DNA of 64,000 nucleotides from positions 62,001 to 126,000 of the forward strand of contig NZ_LYVF01000047.1 in assembly GCF_001655685.1 (NCBI RefSeq). Reading direction: 5' to 3'. How positions within the stretch are numbered: the stretch's first letter is position 1; each line of letters opens with the position of its first letter. Origin of the DNA: Desulfotomaculum copahuensis. Lineage in GTDB: Bacteria > Bacillota > Desulfotomaculia > Desulfotomaculales > Desulfovirgulaceae. The notes under the pieces were generated by a model. It saw only the letters and a list, made by a program, of their open reading frames with translations. It was not told where the DNA came from and made no database searches. Positions 32,500 to 41,923 of this stretch are shown here, one piece after another. The translations under genes and the position numbers were made by a program.

Positions 32500-34599
32500 A
32501 TGAATACGGCAGATTTTTTACTGGAAATTGGCACGGAGGAAATACCGGCCCGCTTTCTGGACCCGGCACTGGCCCAGTTGCAGGAACTGGCCGGCCGACT
32601 GCTGGCCGAAGAACGCCTGGCTCACGGCGGGATTGACACTTACGGCACCCCGCGCCGGCTGGCGCTTTATGTACATGACCTGGCCGCCGTACAGGAAGCG
32701 CTGGTCGAGGAAGTGAAGGGACCGGCGGTAAAGGTGGCCTTCAGCCCGGATGGTGAACCCACCCGGGCGGTTCTCGGTTTTGCGCGCAGTCAGGGGGTGC
32801 CGGTAGAGGGGTTGGTGCGAAAAAACGTCGGCCCGGTGGAATATGTTTTTGCGGTTAAACGCCGGGAGGGACGGCCGGCGCCGGAAGCGCTGGCCCGGCT
32901 CTGCCCGGCGCTGATTAGCGGCCTGCATTTTCCCAGACCGATGCGCTGGGGGGATCTGGAGGTGCGCTTCGCCCGCCCCGTACGTTGGCTGGCGGCTCTT
33001 TATGGTGAACAGATCATCGAATTCTCCTTTGCCGGCCTGACTGCCGGCCGGCAAACCCGCGGGCACCGCTTTTTATGCCCCGGTCCGGTGGAACTGGACA
33101 ACGCCCGGGAATACCGGCAGGTGATGAAAGATGCCCATGTGCTGGTGGATCCGGCGGAGCGCCGTCAGTTGATCCGGCGGCAGGTGGCGGAACTGGCCGC
33201 CCGGGAAGGGGGACGGGTGGAGCCGGATGAAGAACTGCTGGCGGAAGTGGCCAACCTGGTGGAATATCCCACCGCGCTTTGCGGCAGTTTCGATCCGGAT
33301 TACTTGAAACTGCCGGCGGAAGTACTGATCACCCCGATGCGCGAACATCAGCGTTATTTCCCCGTCCGGGACGAAAAGGGCGGCCTGTTGCCGCGTTTTA
33401 TCGCCGTACGCAACGGTACGGCGGAGCATTTGGATGTGGTGCGCGCTGGCAACGAAAAAGTACTGCGCGCCCGGCTGGCCGACGCCGCCTTCTTCTGGCG
33501 GGAGGATCTGCAGACCCCCCTGGCGGAGCGGGTGGATGCCCTGAAGAAAGTTGTTTGGCAGGAAAGCCTGGGTACCGTTTATGAAAAAATGGAGCGGCTG
33601 ACCGACCTGGCCGTATATCTGGCCGGTGTCCTGCATGCGGACGAGAGCCAGACCGCCCGGGTCCGGCGGGCCGCCCGCCTGGCCAAGGCCGATCTGGTGA
33701 CCAATATGGTTTACGAATTTACCGAACTGCAGGGAGTGATGGGACGCGCCTACGCATTGGAAAACGGCGAGGATCCGGCCGTGGCGCAGGCCATCTACGA
33801 ACATTACCTGCCCCGCTTTGCCGGGGATGAACTCCCCGCCACCCTGCCCGGACGCATTTTGAGTCTGGCCGATAAAATGGACACGCTCACCGGCTGTTTC
33901 GCCATCGGCATCCAGCCCACCGGTTCCCAGGATCCCTACGCCCTGCGCCGGCAGGCGCTGGGCATCTGTCATATCATTCTGGACGGGGAGTTGACGCTTT
34001 CGCTCGGCGAAATGATTGCCCGTGCTTACGGGAATTACCGCGGCCGGGTGAAACTGCAGCTGGATCAAGCAAAGACGGGGGAAGAACTGAAGGAATTTAT
34101 CGGTCAGCGCCTGCGGGGCATCTTTACCGAACGCGGCCCGGCCTATGATACGGTGGATGCGGTACTGGCATCCGGTTTTGACGATCCGGCCGGTGCCTGG
34201 CAGCGGGCGCGGGCGCTGGAAGGCTTCCGGAGCACACCGCAGTTTGAGGCGGTACTAACCGCATTCAACCGGGCCAACAACCTGTCCAAAAAACATCCCC
34301 GCTCTGCTGTAGATCCGGCCTTCCTGGTCCACCCCGCCGAAGAGGCGCTTTATGACCGTTTAACCAAAACACGGGAAGCAGTGCGGCAACACCTGGCCGG
34401 ACGGGACTACCGGTCCGCCCTGGCCGCCCTGGCGGACCTGCTTGAGCCGGTGGGCGCCTTTTTCGATGCGGTCATGGTGATGGTGGATGATGAGCAGGTG
34501 CGCCGCAACCGGCTGGGGCTTTTACAGTCGGTGGCCGGCTTGGCCCGGCCGGTGGCTGATTTGAGCCGTCTGACGGCCGGGACGGAAGGCGCAGCCTGA
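32500..34599 (+). CDS. glyS: Glycyl-tRNA synthetase beta subunit
   Basis: 699 residues, normal for GlyS. N-terminal DFLLEIGTEEIPARFLDPAL and TYGTPRRLALYVHDLA, middle TPMREHQRYFPVRD and HD-like GRILSLADKMDTLTGCFAIG, and a C-terminal anticodon-binding region with FDAVMVMVDDEQVRRNRLGLL. It binds tRNA-Gly and completes the heterotetramer. The end is followed by an AT-rich gap with the ccpN promoter region. Confidence 0.96.
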   Translation: MNTADFLLEIGTEEIPARFLDPALAQLQELAGRLLAEERLAHGGIDTYGTPRRLALYVHDLAAVQEALVEEVKGPAVKVAFSPDGEPTRAVLGFARSQGVPVEGLVRKNVGPVEYVFAVKRREGRPAPEALARLCPALISGLHFPRPMRWGDLEVRFARPVRWLAALYGEQIIEFSFAGLTAGRQTRGHRFLCPGPVELDNAREYRQVMKDAHVLVDPAERRQLIRRQVAELAAREGGRVEPDEELLAEVANLVEYPTALCGSFDPDYLKLPAEVLITPMREHQRYFPVRDEKGGLLPRFIAVRNGTAEHLDVVRAGNEKVLRARLADAAFFWREDLQTPLAERVDALKKVVWQESLGTVYEKMERLTDLAVYLAGVLHADESQTARVRRAARLAKADLVTNMVYEFTELQGVMGRAYALENGEDPAVAQAIYEHYLPRFAGDELPATLPGRILSLADKMDTLTGCFAIGIQPTGSQDPYALRRQALGICHIILDGELTLSLGEMIARAYGNYRGRVKLQLDQAKTGEELKEFIGQRLRGIFTERGPAYDTVDAVLASGFDDPAGAWQRARALEGFRSTPQFEAVLTAFNRANNLSKKHPRSAVDPAFLVHPAEEALYDRLTKTREAVRQHLAGRDYRSALAALADLLEPVGAFFDAVMVMVDDEQVRRNRLGLLQSVAGLARPVADLSRLTAGTEGAA

Positions 34600-34731
34600 T
34601 TGAGAACAGATTTATGTATACAATATTATATTAATTTACAGCAGGGAATTTAAAAGAAAAATATAATATATATTATTAAAGATACGAGGATGAATAGTAT
34701 AACATAATTGCTCTTTTAAGGGGCGATGAAT

Positions 34732-35367
34732 TTGGAGCTTTCCAAGCGGCAGGAAGCTATTATGGAAATAGTGAAAAAGGAAGGTCCGATCACCGGGGAA
34801 CAGATCGCGGAGCGGCTTTCCCTGACCAGGGCCACTTTGCGCCCGGACATGGCCATTTTGACCATGTCCGGCCTGCTGGAAGCCCGCCCGCGGGTGGGTT
34901 ACTATTTCAGCGGTAAAACCCCCGGCAGCGTACTGGCGGAAAAGCTCCACAACATCAAAGTGGGGGAAATCAAGTCCGTCCCCGTGGTGGTGCCCGAACA
35001 ATGTTCCGTGTATGATGCGGTGGTGACCATGTTCATTGAAGACGTGGGCACATTGATTGTGGTCAGGGAGGGTGGTTTGCTGGAAGGGGTTATATCGCGC
35101 AAGGATTTGCTCAAAACCACCCTGGGCGGTCAGGACATCCACAAACTGCCGGTGGGCGTGGTGATGACCCGTATGCCCAATGTGATTACCGTGGAGCCGG
35201 ATGATTCGGTCTGGCTGGCGGCCAAAAGGCTGATCACCCACGAGGTGGACGCCCTGCCGGTGGTCCGGCCGGTCAGGGACGATGCCGGCAGCCTGGAAGT
35301 GGTCGGGCGCCTGAGCAAAACAAATATCGCGCGCCTGTTTGTGGAGCTGGGAGAAGGGGGAGGGTAA
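34732..35367 (+). CDS. ccpN: CcpN-type transcriptional repressor (HTH + two CBS domains)
   Basis: 211 residues from TTG 34732; the ATG at 34726 lies only 2 bases from AGGGG. The winged-helix part (LSKRQEAIMEIVKKEGPITG, LTRATLRPDMAILTMSGLLE) and two CBS domains (about 75-205) match CcpN. In Bacillus, CcpN represses gluconeogenic genes and answers to nucleotides through its CBS domains. Next to ppsR and ppdK it likely controls PEP/pyruvate interconversion. Confidence 0.9.
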   Translation: MELSKRQEAIMEIVKKEGPITGEQIAERLSLTRATLRPDMAILTMSGLLEARPRVGYYFSGKTPGSVLAEKLHNIKVGEIKSVPVVVPEQCSVYDAVVTMFIEDVGTLIVVREGGLLEGVISRKDLLKTTLGGQDIHKLPVGVVMTRMPNVITVEPDDSVWLAAKRLITHEVDALPVVRPVRDDAGSLEVVGRLSKTNIARLFVELGEGGG

Positions 35368-35372
35368 CCATT
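35358..35372 (+). promoter_or_regulatory. Ribosome site and ATT start codon of ppsR
   Basis: GGGAGGG-TAACC-ATT. The TAA is the ccpN stop. No ATG, GTG or TTG occurs in the ppsR frame near this point, including well upstream into ccpN. Confidence 0.75.
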
Positions 35373-36197
35373 ACCACAAAAATACGGCCAATTATATACA
35401 TCGTCTCGGATTCCATCGGGGAAACCGCCGAGTCGGTCGCCCGGGCGGCGGCCAGTCAGTTCAATTCCGGCGGGGTGGACATCCACCGGGTGCCTTATGT
35501 GCATGATGCGCTGGAGATAAGAGAAATTGTGCAGGAGGCCAGCGCCCTGCCCTGTATCATCGCTTACACCCTGGTGGTGCCGGAATTGAAAGAGGCACTG
35601 GAGCAGGAGGCCGGCAAATATAATGTGCCCACGGTGGACGTTTTGACCCCCATGCTGGAGGCGCTGACCTGGGTGGAGGGGCAGAAGCCGAAAATGGAAC
35701 CCGGCCTGGTGCGCCGCACCGACGAGGAATATTTCCGCAAGGTGGAGGCGGTGGAATTTGCCGTCAAATACGATGACGGCAAAGACCCGCGGGGTATCGT
35801 CAGGGCCGACCTGGTGGTGCTTGGAGTGAGCCGCACCTCCAAGACCCCTCTTTGCATGTACCTGGCCCATAAAGGGATCCGGGCCGCCAATGTGCCTCTG
35901 GTGCCGGAGGTGGCGCCGCCGGATGAAATCTTCAAATTGCAGTCCCACCGGGTGATCGGCCTGACCATCCGGCCGCAGCAGTTGAATGAAATCCGCCGGG
36001 AACGCTTGAAATCCCTCGGTTTGACGTCCAATGCCGACTATGCCAGCATGGGCCGCATTTTAAAAGAGCTGGAGTATGCCGAGGGGATCATGCGCAAGGC
36101 GGGCTGTTCGGTAATTGACGTGACCAATAAAGCGGTGGAGGAAACGGCCAGCCGGGTGCTGGAAATATACTACAGGGGGGAAAGACATGTCAGATAA
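35370..36197 (+). CDS. ppsR: PPDK regulatory kinase/phosphorylase PSRP, probably starting at ATT
   Basis: 275 residues. The family N-terminus IRPIIYIVSDSIGETAESVA is encoded upstream of the first ATG/GTG/TTG in this frame (a GTG at 35475, which would delete it). GGGAGGG at 35358-35364 sits five bases before an ATT at 35370, so translation very probably begins there, giving MTTKIRPIIY. The P-loop region reads GVSRTSKTPLCMYLAHKG (near 152-169). The enzyme phosphorylates (ADP-dependent) and dephosphorylates PPDK, switching it off and on. It starts 2 bases after ccpN and overlaps ppdK by 11 bases. Confidence 0.88.
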   Translation: MTTKIRPIIYIVSDSIGETAESVARAAASQFNSGGVDIHRVPYVHDALEIREIVQEASALPCIIAYTLVVPELKEALEQEAGKYNVPTVDVLTPMLEALTWVEGQKPKMEPGLVRRTDEEYFRKVEAVEFAVKYDDGKDPRGIVRADLVVLGVSRTSKTPLCMYLAHKGIRAANVPLVPEVAPPDEIFKLQSHRVIGLTIRPQQLNEIRRERLKSLGLTSNADYASMGRILKELEYAEGIMRKAGCSVIDVTNKAVEETASRVLEIYYRGERHVR

Positions 36198-38832
36198 GAA
36201 ATACGTCTATTTGTTCGAAGAAGGCGGCGCGGGGATGAAGAACCTGCTCGGCGGCAAGGGGGCCAACCTGGCCGAGATGACCAATATCGGCCTGCCCGTA
36301 CCGCCCGGCCTGATTATTACCACGGAAGCCTGCAATGAATTTTACGTCCATGACCGGCAGTTTCCGCCGGGTATGGAAGCGCAGGTGCGGGAAAAAATAG
36401 CCGTGCTGGAGGAAAAAGCAGGCAAAAAATTTGGCGATCCGGCCAACCCGCTGCTGGTCAGCGTCCGTTCCGGCGCCCCTATTTCCATGCCCGGCATGAT
36501 GGATACGGTGCTCAACCTGGGGTTGAACGACCGGACGGTGGAAGGGTTGGCCAAGGCGGCGGACAACCGGCGGTTCGCGCTGGATTGTTACCGCCGTTTC
36601 CTGAACATGTTCGGTGATGTGGTGCTCGGCATTGAGCACGCCCGGTTTGAGCATATCCTGGAAAACCGCAAGGAAGCCAGGGGCGTAAAGTATGATCACG
36701 AGTTGACGGCGGAAGATTTACAGCTGGTTGTTCAAGAATATAAACAATTGATTGAACGGGAAACCGGCCGGCCCTTTCCCCAGGAACCGGTTGAACAAAT
36801 GTTTGCAGCCATTTATGCCGTATTCAATTCCTGGAACAACGACCGGGCGATTGTTTACCGGAAAATCAATAAAATCCCGGATGATTTGGGCACGGCGGTG
36901 AACGTGCAGGTAATGGTTTTCGGCAACCTGGGCGACGACTGCGGTACCGGCGTGGCTTTCACCCGTAACCCGTCCACGGGGGAAAACAAGCTTTACGGCG
37001 AGTATCTGATCAATGCCCAGGGCGAGGACGTGGTGGCCGGCATCCGCACCCCCCAGAGCATTGATAAGCTGAAGGAAGAAATGAGCGCCGTCTATGAGCA
37101 ATTTGCCGCCACCTGCGAACGGCTGGAAAAACACTACCGCAATATGCAGGACATCGAGTTCACCATTGAGCGGGGCAAACTGTACATGCTGCAGACACGC
37201 ACCGGCAAGCGCACGGCCCAGGCGGCGGTGAAGATTGCCGTGGACATGGTGGAAGAAGGACTGATCACCAAAGAGGAAGCGGTGCTGCGGGTGGAGGCGG
37301 CGCAGTTGGATCAACTGCTGCACCGGCGCATCGATCCCAACGCCCGGCTGGAAGTAATCGCCAAAGGACTGCCCGCCTCCCCCGGCGCGGCCAGCGGCCA
37401 GGTGGTGTTTGACGCCGATGAGGCGGAAAAACTGGGCGCCCAGGGGGAAAAGCTGATCCTGGTGCGCACGGAAACCACCCCCGACGACATTCACGGCATT
37501 GTGGCCGCCCAGGGCGTGCTCACTTCGCGCGGCGGCATGACCAGCCATGCCGCCGTGGTCGCCCGGGGCATGGGCAAACCCTGCGTTTCCGGCTGCGAGG
37601 CGGTGCGCATCGACTATGACGCCCAGGAATTCCACGCCGGTTCACTGGTGGTGAAAAAAGGTGACCTCATCTCCATTGACGGCGCCACCGGCCAGGTCAT
37701 GCTCGGCCGGGTACCGATGATTGATCCCGAGCTGTCCGATGAATTCCAGGAATTGTTGCGATGGGCGGACGGGATTCGTACCATGAGTGTACGGGCCAAT
37801 GCCGATACACCGGAAGACGCGGCCAAGGCACGCTCCTTCGGCGCCGAAGGCATCGGCCTGACCCGTACCGAGCATATGTTCATGGCCCAGGACCGGCTGC
37901 CCATCGTGCAGGAGATGATTTTGGCCGGCAGTCTGGAAGAACGGCGGGCCGCCCTGGATAAGCTGTTGCCCATGCAGCAGGGTGACTTTTACGGCATACT
38001 GAAAGCGATGGAAGGGCTGCCGGTGACCATCCGCCTGCTGGACCCGCCGCTGCACGAGTTTTTGCCCAACGCCGAAGAACTGCTGGTGGAGATCACCCGT
38101 TTGCGCTTGACCGGTGGCGACCCGGCGGAATTGAAGGCTAAAGAGTCGCTGTTGAAAAAGGTGCGCGCCCTGTCCGAGTTCAACCCCATGCTGGGACACC
38201 GCGGCTGCCGTCTGGGCATTACTTTCCCCGAGGTATACGCCATGCAGGCGCGGGCCATTTTCCAGGCCACCGTGCAGCTGGTGAAAGAAGGCTGTCAGGT
38301 GATTCCGGAAGTGGAAATTCCACTGGTGGGCGAAGTGAAGGAACTGGCCATTTTACGCCGGGTGGTGGAGGAAGAGGCCGAAAAGGTGATTAAGGAAAGC
38401 GGCGTCAAATTCGCCTACAGTGTGGGGACGATGATTGAAATTCCCCGGGCTGCCCTGCTGGCTGATGAAATTGCTCAGGAAGCGGAATTCTTCTCCTTCG
38501 GCACCAACGACCTGACGCAAACGACCTTCGGCTTTTCCCGGGATGATGCGGAGGGTAAGTTTCTGCACGAATATGTGGAGAAAAAGATCCTGCCCGACGA
38601 TCCCTTTGTGGTGCTGGACCGCCGGGGGGTGGGCAAGTTGATGCACATGGCGGTGGATTTGGGCCGGCGGGCCAAACCGGATCTGTTCATCGGCATCTGC
38701 GGCGAGCACGGCGGCGAGCCCGATTCGATCGAGTTCTGCCACCAGATTGGTCTGAACTATGTCAGCTGCTCTCCCTACCGGGTACCCATCGCCCGGCTGG
38801 CGGCGGCGCAGGCGAAAGTAAAAAACCGTTGA
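36187..38832 (+). CDS. ppdK: Pyruvate, phosphate dikinase
   Basis: 881 residues, full length. N-terminal ATP-grasp domain (LLGGKGANLAEMTNIGLPVP, SVRSGAPISMPGMMDTVLNL), the phosphohistidine swivel domain with GGMTSHAAVVARGMGKPCVSG-type motif near 445-463 (catalytic His in SHAAVVARG), and a C-terminal PEP-binding barrel (GLTRTEHMF, HRGCRLGITFPE, SFGTNDLTQTTFG, GICGEHGG). Interconverts pyruvate and PEP using ATP/AMP and phosphate. Its regulatory enzyme gene overlaps its start, so both are translated together. Confidence 0.97.
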   Translation: MSDKKYVYLFEEGGAGMKNLLGGKGANLAEMTNIGLPVPPGLIITTEACNEFYVHDRQFPPGMEAQVREKIAVLEEKAGKKFGDPANPLLVSVRSGAPISMPGMMDTVLNLGLNDRTVEGLAKAADNRRFALDCYRRFLNMFGDVVLGIEHARFEHILENRKEARGVKYDHELTAEDLQLVVQEYKQLIERETGRPFPQEPVEQMFAAIYAVFNSWNNDRAIVYRKINKIPDDLGTAVNVQVMVFGNLGDDCGTGVAFTRNPSTGENKLYGEYLINAQGEDVVAGIRTPQSIDKLKEEMSAVYEQFAATCERLEKHYRNMQDIEFTIERGKLYMLQTRTGKRTAQAAVKIAVDMVEEGLITKEEAVLRVEAAQLDQLLHRRIDPNARLEVIAKGLPASPGAASGQVVFDADEAEKLGAQGEKLILVRTETTPDDIHGIVAAQGVLTSRGGMTSHAAVVARGMGKPCVSGCEAVRIDYDAQEFHAGSLVVKKGDLISIDGATGQVMLGRVPMIDPELSDEFQELLRWADGIRTMSVRANADTPEDAAKARSFGAEGIGLTRTEHMFMAQDRLPIVQEMILAGSLEERRAALDKLLPMQQGDFYGILKAMEGLPVTIRLLDPPLHEFLPNAEELLVEITRLRLTGGDPAELKAKESLLKKVRALSEFNPMLGHRGCRLGITFPEVYAMQARAIFQATVQLVKEGCQVIPEVEIPLVGEVKELAILRRVVEEEAEKVIKESGVKFAYSVGTMIEIPRAALLADEIAQEAEFFSFGTNDLTQTTFGFSRDDAEGKFLHEYVEKKILPDDPFVVLDRRGVGKLMHMAVDLGRRAKPDLFIGICGEHGGEPDSIEFCHQIGLNYVSCSPYRVPIARLAAAQAKVKNR

Positions 38833-38983
38833 CAGCGGTTGATAACCCGGAATGAAGACGGCCGCAATCAAGCCCGGCACCTGCGGGGGCGGATTGGGAA
38901 TGCCCTTCTAACCGGTAATGAGATGAATTATGCTTGCCTCCGTTGCACCGGAAAGTTTCGGTGAATAAAGGAATTTAAAAAGT

Positions 38984-39022
38984 AAAGCCTCCAGTTGCCG
39001 GTTGCCGGCAACTGGAGGCTTT
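38984..39022. terminator. Strong bidirectional hairpin in the ppdK / ABC importer gap
   Basis: Perfect 18-bp stem (38984-39001 and 39005-39022) with a three-base loop TTG. On the minus strand it is followed by TTTACTTTTTAAATT, a good tail for the converging ABC transporter operon; the plus-strand tail is weaker. Confidence 0.8.
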
Positions 39023-39137
39023 AATGTGAAAAGACATTTTCCCAAGGTGATGGTCGTGCCAGAGGAGCATTGGAGCGACGAGATGCGACCATCACCTTTT
39101 TCATTTGTGGGTTGTGTTCAAAAAATCATGGCCGTTA
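39021..39137 (+). repeat. Dispersed 57-bp repeat, copy B, split by a palindromic insertion
   Basis: Left block TTAATGTGAAAAGACATTTT at 39021-39040 and right block CATTTGTGGGTTGTGTTCAA plus AAATCATGGCCGTTA at 39102-39137 match copy A at 7262-7318. The 61 bases between them (39041-39101) are absent from copy A and carry 13-bp inverted repeats AAGGTGATGGTCG (39044-39056) and CGACCATCACCTT (39086-39098). The inserted hairpin plus its T-run could also act as a plus-strand terminator for ppdK. Both sides of the insertion have TTTT. Confidence 0.8.
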
Positions 39138-39185
39138 ATTACAATCCGCCGGGCGCTGTGCGCTGTCGCGGCATGCCGGCGGGCC

Positions 39186-39989
39186 TCAGCCGCGGGCGGT
39201 CAAAAGCATGCGGTCGTTGTCCAGGGTATTGCCACTGATCTGCTCGAATTTCAGTAGCAGATCGGATACGTGCATATTTGAGCGTTCCGGTTCTGTCAGG
39301 TTCAGCACTATGCGTCCCTCATGCATCATGATGGTCCGGTTGCCCACTGTGAGCGCCTGCTCCAGATTATGGGTGACCATCAGTGTGGTCAGGCCGTGCC
39401 GGGCAATGATCTTTTCCGTCAGCTCCAGTACGGTGCGGGCGGTGCGCGGGTCCAGGGCGGCGGTGTGTTCATCCAGTAGAAGCAATTTGGGTGCGGCAAT
39501 AGTAGCCATCAGTACGGTCAGCGCCTGGCGCTGGCCGCCGGAAAGCAGTCCCACCCGGGCGCTCAGGCGTCCTTCCAGCCCCAGCCCGAGCAGGGACAAT
39601 TGTTCGCGGAACAGCTCCCGTTCACCGGCGGAGACGCCCCGGCGCAACCCCCGGCGCCTGCCCCGGCGCAGGGCCATAGCCAGGTTTTCCTCGATGGTCA
39701 TGGAAGCGGCGGTGCCCAGCAGGGGATCCTGGAAGACCCGGCCGATCTGTGCGGCCCGGGCGTGTTCAGGCAGCGCCTGTACGGGACTGCCGTCCAGGGA
39801 AATGATACCGGTGTCAATTTCATATACTCCGGCCACCACATTCAACAAAGTGGACTTGCCGGCGCCGTTGCTGCCGATTACCGCCACCACATCCCCCGGC
39901 GCCAGGTGCAGCGAAATATCGCGCAGGGCTATGCGCTCGTTAACCCCGCCGGGGTTAAAAACTTTGGTTACCCCGTTCAGCCTGAGCAA
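39186..39989 (-). CDS. ABC importer ATPase (TrpZ-like)
   Basis: 267 residues from TTG 39989 (AGGGGTGA upstream; GTG 39998 is possible). Walker A GSNGAGKST, Q-loop FQDPLLGTA, signature LLSGGQRQALTVLM and Walker B LLLLDEHTAALD are complete. The D-loop/H-loop region reads MVTHNLEQAL. It powers the importer with the permease and binding protein upstream. The start overlaps the permease end by 35 bases. Confidence 0.9.
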   Translation of the reverse strand: MLRLNGVTKVFNPGGVNERIALRDISLHLAPGDVVAVIGSNGAGKSTLLNVVAGVYEIDTGIISLDGSPVQALPEHARAAQIGRVFQDPLLGTAASMTIEENLAMALRRGRRRGLRRGVSAGERELFREQLSLLGLGLEGRLSARVGLLSGGQRQALTVLMATIAAPKLLLLDEHTAALDPRTARTVLELTEKIIARHGLTTLMVTHNLEQALTVGNRTIMMHEGRIVLNLTEPERSNMHVSDLLLKFEQISGNTLDNDRMLLTARG

Positions 39990-40884
39990 TCTGTTCACCC
40001 CTTTCCCGCCGCCTGGCTTTGAGACCCAGACGCTCCCGGAACAAGGGCAGGGCCAGGGCGATAATGACAATTAAAGCAGTGAGCAGTTTCAGATCGGTGG
40101 ACGGCATGCCCAGTTGCAGTACCAGTGCGATCACCGCCCGGTAGATGATCGAGCCGGTCACCGCCGCCAACAGGCAGCGGATCAAGGTGAGCGTACCGAC
40201 CAGCGCCTCTCCGATGATTACTGAAGCCAGACCGGCGATAATCATGCCGATACCCATGCCGATGTCGGCAAATCCCTGGTACTGGGCCACCATGCCGCCG
40301 GAAAAGGCTACCAGCGCGTTGCCCATGGCCAGGCCGATTAGTTTGGTGCCGTCGGTATTCACTCCCAGACTGCGGATCATCTGTTCGTTATCACCGGTGG
40401 CACGCAGGGCCATGCCCAGTTCGGTCTGCAAAAACAGGTACAGGCCGGCGGAAACCAGCAGCACCGCCGCCAGTCCGAGCAATGACGGCCCGGCGTTACC
40501 CGCATGAATGTGCCGCATCCAGGTAAAGATGGTATCCGAACGTAAAAGGGAGAGGTTGGCCTGACCCATGATGCGCAGATTGATTGAATAAAGGGCAATC
40601 ATCACCAGTATGCCCGAAAGCAGCGGGGCTATTTTTAATTTGGTGTGCAGCAGGCCGGTGATCAATCCGGCCACGGCGCCGGCGCACACGGCTAGAAAGG
40701 TGGCCAGCCAGGGGTTGCCACCGGCAAAGATCAAACGCGTGGCCACGGCGGCTCCGAGGGTAAAGCTGCCGTCAATGGTCAAGTCGGCATAATTGAGGAC
40801 ACGGAAAGTGATATAAACTCCGAGCACCATCGCTCCCCAGAGCAATCCCTGTTCCAGGGCCCCCAACCAGATGCTGAGCGACAT
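39955..40884 (-). CDS. ABC importer permease (TrpY-like, BPD_transp_2 family)
   Basis: 309 residues, eight to ten membrane helices. Motifs such as TFRVLNYADLTIDGSFTLGA and LRATGDNEQMIRSLGVNTDG are typical of permeases paired with ABC_sub_bind proteins, including tryptophan and tyrosine importers. Start ATG 40884, 16 bases after the binding-protein stop. Confidence 0.9.
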   Translation of the reverse strand: MSLSIWLGALEQGLLWGAMVLGVYITFRVLNYADLTIDGSFTLGAAVATRLIFAGGNPWLATFLAVCAGAVAGLITGLLHTKLKIAPLLSGILVMIALYSINLRIMGQANLSLLRSDTIFTWMRHIHAGNAGPSLLGLAAVLLVSAGLYLFLQTELGMALRATGDNEQMIRSLGVNTDGTKLIGLAMGNALVAFSGGMVAQYQGFADIGMGIGMIIAGLASVIIGEALVGTLTLIRCLLAAVTGSIIYRAVIALVLQLGMPSTDLKLLTALIVIIALALPLFRERLGLKARRRERGEQIAQAERGNQSF

Positions 40885-40900
40885 TTATAACTCCACCTGC

Positions 40901-41899
40901 TTACTTGATTATTTGCGCTGCTTTCTTTTGCAAGGATGCCGGAATTGTCAGGCCGATTTTGGCCGCCTCCCTGGCGTTCAATACCAGACGCAGCTCCTTT
41001 TGGCTTTCAATGGGCATATTATGCGGTTTTTCCCCTTTTAACACCCGGATGGCCATGTCGGCGGTTTGTGCGCCCAGTTTGTAGTAGTCGATACCGATGG
41101 TGCCCAGGGCGCCCTGTTCCACTGTGTTGCTTTCCCCGGCGATCACCGGCAGCTTGTTTTTCTCGGCTACACCAATCACTCCGGATATCGCCGAAACCAC
41201 AGTGTTGTCCGTGGGAACATAAATGGCGTCCACCCGTCCCACCAGGGACTGTGCTCCCTGCATAACCTCGCTGCTGGCCGTGATTGGTGCTTCCACCACT
41301 GTCAACCCCAGTGACGGGGCATCCTTTTTGACCACTTTTACCTGTACCTGGGAGTTTACCTCGCTGGAATTATAGATCACGCCCACTCTTTTGGCTGCCG
41401 GGACCAGATCCTTGATCAGCTGCAGCTGTTCTTTAACCGGGTTCATATCGGTGGTACCGGTGACATTGGTGTCCGGTTTGGCCATGCTTTTGACCAGTTT
41501 GGCCTGCACCGGATCGGTTACCGCGGTAATCAAAATGGGAATATCTTTTGTTTCATTGGCCATGGCGATGGCGGAAGGGGTGGCGATGGCCAGGATAAGA
41601 TCCTTTTTGTCCTGGACGAATTTACGGGCGATGGTTTGCAGATTGGATTGATCACCCTGCGCGTTTTGGAAATCCACCTGCAGGTTTTTACCGTCCTGAT
41701 AGCCGTTTTTGGCCAGTTCATCCAGAAAACCTTTACGGGCGGCGTCCAACGCCGGGTGTTCCACAATTTGAATTATACCCAGCTTTACAGTTTTCGTATT
41801 TTCCGCAGCTGTGTTCCCACTCCCGCCGGTACTGCCGCATCCGGCCAAAAAGGCCGGTATCAGCAATGCCAGCAACCAGACAGCCCACTTCTTCAACAT
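40901..41899 (-). CDS. ABC importer substrate-binding lipoprotein (TrpX-like)
   Basis: 332 residues. A lipoprotein signal ends LIPAFLAGCGS (Cys21). The rest is the ABC_sub_bind fold: VKLGIIQIVEHPALDAARKG near 38-57, LAIATPSAIAMANETKDIPI, TGTTDMNPVKEQL and GIDYYKLGAQTADMA. Relatives bind tryptophan, tyrosine or other aromatic or heterocyclic ligands; specificity is not readable here. Strong AGGAGG ribosome site. The leader upstream carries an attenuator-like hairpin. Confidence 0.9.
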   Translation of the reverse strand: MLKKWAVWLLALLIPAFLAGCGSTGGSGNTAAENTKTVKLGIIQIVEHPALDAARKGFLDELAKNGYQDGKNLQVDFQNAQGDQSNLQTIARKFVQDKKDLILAIATPSAIAMANETKDIPILITAVTDPVQAKLVKSMAKPDTNVTGTTDMNPVKEQLQLIKDLVPAAKRVGVIYNSSEVNSQVQVKVVKKDAPSLGLTVVEAPITASSEVMQGAQSLVGRVDAIYVPTDNTVVSAISGVIGVAEKNKLPVIAGESNTVEQGALGTIGIDYYKLGAQTADMAIRVLKGEKPHNMPIESQKELRLVLNAREAAKIGLTIPASLQKKAAQIIK

Positions 41900-41923
41900 T
41901 TACCTCCTCCTTGTCTTTTGACG

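Noticed and set aside
39002-39238. Possible small protein across repeat copy B
   Set aside because: No ribosome site; the frame is made of the terminator, the insertion and the repeat, and overlaps the end of the ABC ATPase gene.
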